NCBI GenBank assembly: GCA_964036295.1
Contig: OZ038463.1
Coordinates: forward strand, 16,851,069 to 16,915,068
Direction: 5' to 3'
Source: Plumapathes pennacea
Taxonomy: Eukaryota; Cnidaria; Anthozoa; Antipatharia; Myriopathidae
Length of the DNA: 64,000 bases
Shown here: piece after piece, positions 59,373-64,000 of the stretch
Layout: each line of letters opens with the position of its first letter
Numbering within the stretch: the stretch's first letter is position 1
Position numbers and translations under genes: made by a program
The notes under the pieces: generated by a model
The model's database searches: none
Seen by the model: only the letters and a program-made list of their open reading frames with translations
What the model was told of the DNA's origin: nothing

Positions 59373-62300
59373 TGCGAAGTGGTATCATATAGTCAAGCTT
59401 GTAGCGAACACTCCTGGGAAATTGTGAAGTGTTCATTTAATACAGTGACTATCCGCTTAATACAGGTAGAGCGGTTTACAATTATCTTAATGTGGAGTAG
59501 ATTGTCGGGACTTTGACAAGTGTACGCTTAGTAGAGGTTTAATTGTATTACATAAAAAAATATAACACTTTTCAACGTGCTATGTGGAGTTTTATAAAAT
59601 TTATAAACTATGATGGTACACTCAACATGATTGGCCATTTTAGATGAGAGTATATTGCAAGCTGACGTGAGACGTGATGTATTTTATTAACAAATTATTT
59701 TATAAAAGAAATATATATTACGCGTTCTTTATCTAAACTTGCGGGAAGTTGGGAGACCACAAAAGTAGCGTAGGGAAACCACGAGGCCGCTTCAATATAG
59801 AAGCGCGCGGTAATTTTGAAAGAACACGACATAAGTGTGGGGGGAACTATTTTCCTTTCGTCACATATTAATATTATGTTCTCGTATACTAAATGACATA
59901 GACTATGTCAATATACTTTTGTTTCCATCTCAGTCTTTGTCTCTGCATGACCCTGTTGCGTAAAACGGGACTAGGCGTTAATAACAATGGGGATTAAGAT
60001 ATTTCTGTTGTTAGCTGATTACTTCAGTTATTAGTGTGAGGGCAAAATTGACTACACTCTTCCATATATTTTCTCAGAGAATTTCGTCTAGAACTGTCAG
60101 TGGATGTGAGTTCTGGTGATCGGCTTGAAGCCGTCAAAACGTTGCGAATTGGGGACTTTGTGACTCTGGCTGTCACTTCCACCGTGTACCTGACTGCATG
60201 GCAGACAGTTTCTCTCTCAGTAAAGAGTGATGAGGTCCTTGACCTAATTGTTCTGGAAAACAGCACGTTCTACGTGGCCTTATTAGGTATGTTAACAAGT
60301 TATCTGTAATAGTGTGCAAAAGCCGATGTTTCTAAGGCCTCGTCCACACTAATCCGTTTTCGTTTTCATACGAAAACGCATCGAAAGTTTTCCGTCTACA
60401 CTATCATTTTTGCTGTCCACACTACTACGCTGGACCGACCGAGGATTGAACATGCGCAGATTTTTTATGACACATGATCATCATGACGTCACCCGTGTTT
60501 GCGCCGTCCATACTACAACACGAAACCGGAATTTTCGAAAATATCCACTCTGGAGAGCGTTTTCGAAAATATTTGTTTGCGGACGGGGCGTAAGTCTCTC
60601 CCTGTACCGACACGGCGGAAATACGTTTTTTGGGCTGTGCGGTCATCTTATTTGTTTAGACAGTGGTCATTGCACAACACTGTGGATTCAAGTGCAGATT
60701 TTCTATTTTCGGTAGAAACTCGGAATATGTCGGTAAAACTAACATGTGACAAAGTGACAGATCAAACGAACCACATCTGGTTGTTCAAAGCATGATCAAG
60801 CTAACCTGCCGAAGAGATAAAATAGTTTAAACGGCAGCTTCAGTTGCTTGTTTTGTTTTGGCTAAGTTTCCGATGGACTGGCTCTGCCACATAAGTCAAC
60901 GACACTTATTAAATATATAATTAATATTATATATATAATAAATTAAACGATATATTAAACGCTTTTTAGCAACTTAATATAAGTTCAAACCGTGAACTCA
61001 ACGGATCGGCAACTCACCCGCAATTTTGCCCGCGTTCCACACCGCTGACTCTATGCGGCTGCGCGATACGTTTGTCAACTCTGTTTTTTGTAAACAAGCT
61101 GTAAGCTCTGGCGGCTCATCAAAGAATAAAAAGAGTTGCGTGCAGAGGTTCGTTTCTCCTCGGATCTTCTGTCTAGCAAACGTAGATAACTACGGAGAAA
61201 GTCTCACGCCATGCCTTAGCTTAATTCTTCTGACTTTTTTTCCTTTTTATCTTCTAGACGAGGACCGTCACTTTAAATCGCCGAAGGCTCGATGCCATGA
61301 TAACGGACCAAGAGCCGTCATCAATACCCCTGCTTCTGTGGCCCTACCCTCAGATCTTGATCGAGACATTCAGTGGATATGTGACGTCGTTCCGCTAAAC
61401 CAATCCACCTTGAAATGGCTCAAAGATAATCAGGTAGTTTTCTCTGGTTTCATTATCAGTGTAAACCGGAAACGCGTTCTTGATGTTACTTCCGTTGGTC
61501 AGCGTTCATTGCCATTATTGTGTAACTCAGTCGAACTTACTCGAGCGGGTAAAATTTCACTTCGTGTGGTACATAACTTGTGTTAGAGAAAATGCGCTGA
61601 AATAACTTATAATTGAGCATTAAGTCCTAGTATTGAGTTTTTTTGTATGTTTTGTGCTTGAACCCACATCTTTGTGCAATGACCGCTGACTCATCTCTGA
61701 CCGCTGCCCTCTGCTCTCCCTTTGTTATAAGAGTTTATATCTGTTAGTGAGCCGTGTTTTTGTTGTTGCGTTGTTTTGGAATACAGATAATCAGCTCTTC
61801 CATGAATCTTTTTCGCCAAAATGTAAATGTCAATGACTCTGGACGGTACTTCTGCGTGGCGGAGTCCAACAACATCAGTGTCGCTTCTCAAGCCACAGAG
61901 CTTGAGGTGTACGGTAAGGCAGCTTTGAAGAATGTCCCTCACTCAAGGTTTATCTATACGTCTGTTTCATGCCATGCGCAGAGCATTCAAACACAGCAAC
62001 TACTGTCAAGATTTGCACTCTGACAGTCTTTTTAGGTGTAACAACCCATCTCGTACTTTCTTTTTTTCAACGACATAATGTTGCAAGTTGACTGAATCTG
62101 CGTAGAGTTCGAGGGCTATTGTAGATTAGCTATTACGACATAAAAAGGTTCCAAAATGCAAACTTTTTCTGCAGTTCTGAATGTGGTTTTGTTTTGTCAG
62201 TTTCGAACTGAAATTATGTCATACAGTACGACTTGATAGTCAGTACACCTGACGATTTTTAGTGCGACATCGTATCACGACTAACAACCGACTGCACCAG

Positions 62301-64000
62301 AATGTTTTGTTAATAATTAACTAAGCATCCAAAGAAAAGGACAGTATCTTCGAAGTTTGGTAGTAACTCACCAACATAAATATACATTCGTCAGCAAGAA
62401 AGGGCCGTCCGTTTGCACTTAATAAATTGTAAATGTCGACTTTGTAATTGTTGTTGAACTCGCAAGTGCAACTGAGGCCTAAGCTAGGAATACAATATTT
62501 TGGAGGGCCATACGCGGACCTTTCTAAACACAGAGGCTAGTACGGATGCAAGCCTTGTAAAAATATAGAAAATACCCGATCTTTTAAGAAAAAAGAGATA
62601 GGGGAGAAGGTTAAGTGTTCCTTTGTGAAAGAGTGAAACTAAAAAGTTCTTATGATTGTGTACCTTCTTTTTCTCAGATACCCGTCCTATCTTCAAAAAT
62701 CGTACGTACACACTCAAGGTGCTGGAAAACAAAAACGTTAGCGAGACATTTTATTTCACAGCTCGCAGTCCAAATAACAAGCGTGCCAACGTTTCGGGCA
62801 AAATATTAGGTATGTATACTACAACTATCATTATGAAACTTCGTTCCATATGTTACACGGCCGCATGCATCAAAGTTAAAAATGTAAGAAAGCTTAGAAA
62901 AAATAGCCAGGATTTAGAATGTTTAGGATGCACTCATAAAGTTACTTCTGGGCACCAATAATAAACGTTCAAGTAAATCTGTTGCCAGAAAGTATCTACA
63001 AGAGGGGATGCTGCAAGTTACTAGGTGAATAAATAAATATTTAGATGGCATGTTTCCATTTTTTGTGACGATTTCTGGATAGGTGTATTTTTTATTGTTA
63101 GTCTTTGTTTTGATTGTGAACAATGCCCTTTTGTCCTCTTCTTGTGTATTTTTAATTACAATGGTGTCTTAGTAAAAGTAAGGAGACACACCATGATATG
63201 ACAGGGATATTTTAATATTCAAATTGGATAGTATAACTATTTATTATAGTACATTTTATCAATCGATTACTTTCTGTTTTATTTGTTTCTTTGAAGGTAA
63301 CCTCGATGATATCTTTGAAATATTTCCGAATACAGCGATGGACAAGTGGACACTCAGGAATATAAAGTGTCTTGATTACGAAAGGAGATCGAGCTACGTT
63401 GTCAACATTTATGCAACTAACAATGACACCCTGAAGAGCACTTTAATCAGTGTAACTATTGATGTCGAAGACGTAAACGACAATGCCCCAAAATTCAGCA
63501 AAAGGTAAATTTGCCTAAAGGTAGTAAAAATAGAATACGTAGTGTGGCTTTTATAAGTTGGTTTTGTTGGTAGATTCATTGATGTCAGTTTTCATTGCAG
63601 CAAAAGTCTCTAATAAAGCCACTGCTTTTGTTTATAACATTTATCTTACTAGTTAATAGCCAAGCGAGAGCAGTTGACATTACGCAACTTTTCGGTTTTC
63701 AACATAGCAAAATTCTTCACACCTTTTGGTTCAGAGGCACTTCCTGTTCTTCCAACATTAATAACCTTGTGTTGGTTTTACATTTTCAGAGAATACATCT
63801 TCACCATCCCAGAAAATGCTACTCAGGGTGCATTCGTTGGTCAGATGAAAGCTGCAGACAATGACTCGTCTGCTAATTCAGTAATTGCGTACGGTTTTTT
63901 TCTTGCTGAATCTGGCCAACCGTTTAGGATAAATGGAATAACCGGAAACGTTACTGTTAACGGAGCTATGGACAGAGAAACGAACGACAGTTACAATTTT
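51023..64000 (+). CDS. Giant C1q-like / immunoglobulin / cadherin adhesion protein (5' part, continues past window)
   Basis: Exons: 51023-51080 or 53246-53303 (alternative signal-peptide exons), 55139-56881, 57062-59015, 60078-60286, 61258-61433, 61787-61913, 62678-62809, 63297-63504, 63790-beyond 64000. All phases agree, giving about 1,606 residues in the window. The two large exons plus exon 60078-60286 encode about nine repeats of 125-150 residues. Each repeat has an aromatic/Trp-containing start, a G-(I/L/F/T)-Y-(Y/L/F)-(V/I) strand (NAGIYYVSG, EKGFYLVSV, RDGIYLISV) and an L..GD/ND-x-(V/L)-S-V strand, the pattern of C1q/TNF jelly-roll domains. Exons 61258 and 61787 form one Ig domain (WICDV ... 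DSGRYFCVAE). From 62678 cadherin repeats follow: VEDVNDNAPKF, IPENATQGAFVG, AADNDSS, MDRETNDSYNF. Many NxS/T sites support an extracellular protein. No named orthologue is recognised; a calcium-dependent adhesion or matrix role is inferred. Confidence 0.88.
51881..51975 (+). repeat. Poly(G) tract and start of the 'AACAGGGTA' element
   Basis: About 29 G residues precede TATTCCCATATATTTCTTAT, which matches 3931-3950. The copy breaks off after the CGATAGGGTATCATTTTCAG stretch. Confidence 0.6.
53246..53303 (+). CDS. Alternative first exon B (signal peptide) of the C1q/Ig/cadherin gene
   Basis: It has the same length and phase as exon A and the same AAGATGG start context. The peptide MASLRDCVYVLTIFVACVR precedes a GTAAGC donor. 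It lies nearest to the second exon, so it could be the default start. It arose by duplication with its flanking intron sequence. Confidence 0.75.
54070..54300 (+). repeat. Dispersed 'AACAGGGTA' element, 5'-truncated copy
   Basis: It begins within the element at TTGCACTCGCCATAAATTTC and shares CTTAGACAGGGTAGCAAAA and CTTGAATAGGGTCAGGGTTT with 4190-4265. It lies in intron 1 of the C1q/Ig/cadherin gene. Confidence 0.6.
55150..60286 (+). other. Array of about nine tandem C1q/TNF-like domains within the adhesion gene
   Basis: Approximate repeat positions: 55155-55585, 55590-55985, 55990-56440, 56450-56880, 57062-57540, 57545-57960, 57961-58400, 58400-58790 and 58790-59015 joined to 60078-60286. 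Four repeats share one exon and about four and a half share the next, so the array did not grow by one-exon-per-domain duplication. The repeats are strongly diverged and align mainly at the G-x-Y and GD/ND-V-S-V strands. The jelly-roll fold is inferred from this pattern. Confidence 0.75.
59137..59371 (+). repeat. Compound (TTA)n/(TTATGA)n microsatellite in adhesion-gene intron
   Basis: About 235 bases of TTA and TTATGA units with no interruption, in the intron between exons 57062-59015 and 60078-60286. The open frames across it are artefacts of the repeat. Confidence 0.95.
60337..60600. repeat. Dispersed repeat rich in CGTTTTCG motifs, adhesion-gene intron
   Basis: GTCCACACTAATCCGTTTTC and a self-complementary CGTTTTCATACGAAAACG lie at the left; TTTCGAAAATATCCACTCTG and CGTTTTCGAAAATATTTG at the right echo them. 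Probably a DNA-transposon remnant. Confidence 0.4.

Noticed and set aside
59132-59516. Open frames made of Tyr/Asp or Met/Ile across the microsatellite
   Set aside because: Pure product of the TTA/TTATGA repeat, lying in an intron.

Overview
The window looks like nuclear DNA from an invertebrate animal. Its genes are intron-rich with GT-AG introns, two have vertebrate orthologues recognisable by protein similarity, and the intergenic DNA is AT-rich and full of short palindromic (MITE-like) elements, homopolymers and microsatellites. The repeat style, together with a large mosaic adhesion protein, suggests an anthozoan cnidarian such as a stony coral. That assignment is inference, because no database search was possible.

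Layout. 1-3.3 kb: repeats, a possible LTR end, a MITE and two weak minus-strand exon candidates. 3.3-18.8 kb (+): a complete 26-exon SPIDR orthologue (DNA repair scaffold), reconstructed with consistent splice phases to 971 residues; its introns hold several MITEs and a tandem array of duplicated exon heads. 18.9-24.3 kb: no convincing gene; a degenerate reverse-transcriptase-like stretch, three adjacent hairpin elements and one copy of a ~340 bp repeat. 24.3-28.7 kb (-): a complete 3-exon APCDD1 orthologue (secreted/membrane Wnt inhibitor family, 548 residues), which converges on SPIDR. 28.7-45.1 kb: a long gene-poor interval with MITEs and simple repeats. 45.1-46.9 kb (+): two neighbouring intronless ORFs with signal peptides, of unknown function. 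47-50.4 kb: MITEs and a broken arginine-rich tandem repeat ORF resembling the N-terminus of Helitron-type proteins. 51.0-64.0 kb (+): the 5' part of a very large secreted/adhesion gene that runs off the window.

That last gene is the most striking feature. Two alternative, tandemly duplicated signal-peptide exons can each splice in phase into about nine consecutive C1q/TNF-like beta-sandwich repeats, followed by one immunoglobulin domain and then cadherin repeats. I do not recognise this architecture as a named gene. The recognised genes (recombination repair, Wnt antagonism, adhesion) have no evident shared pathway and appear to be independent neighbours.
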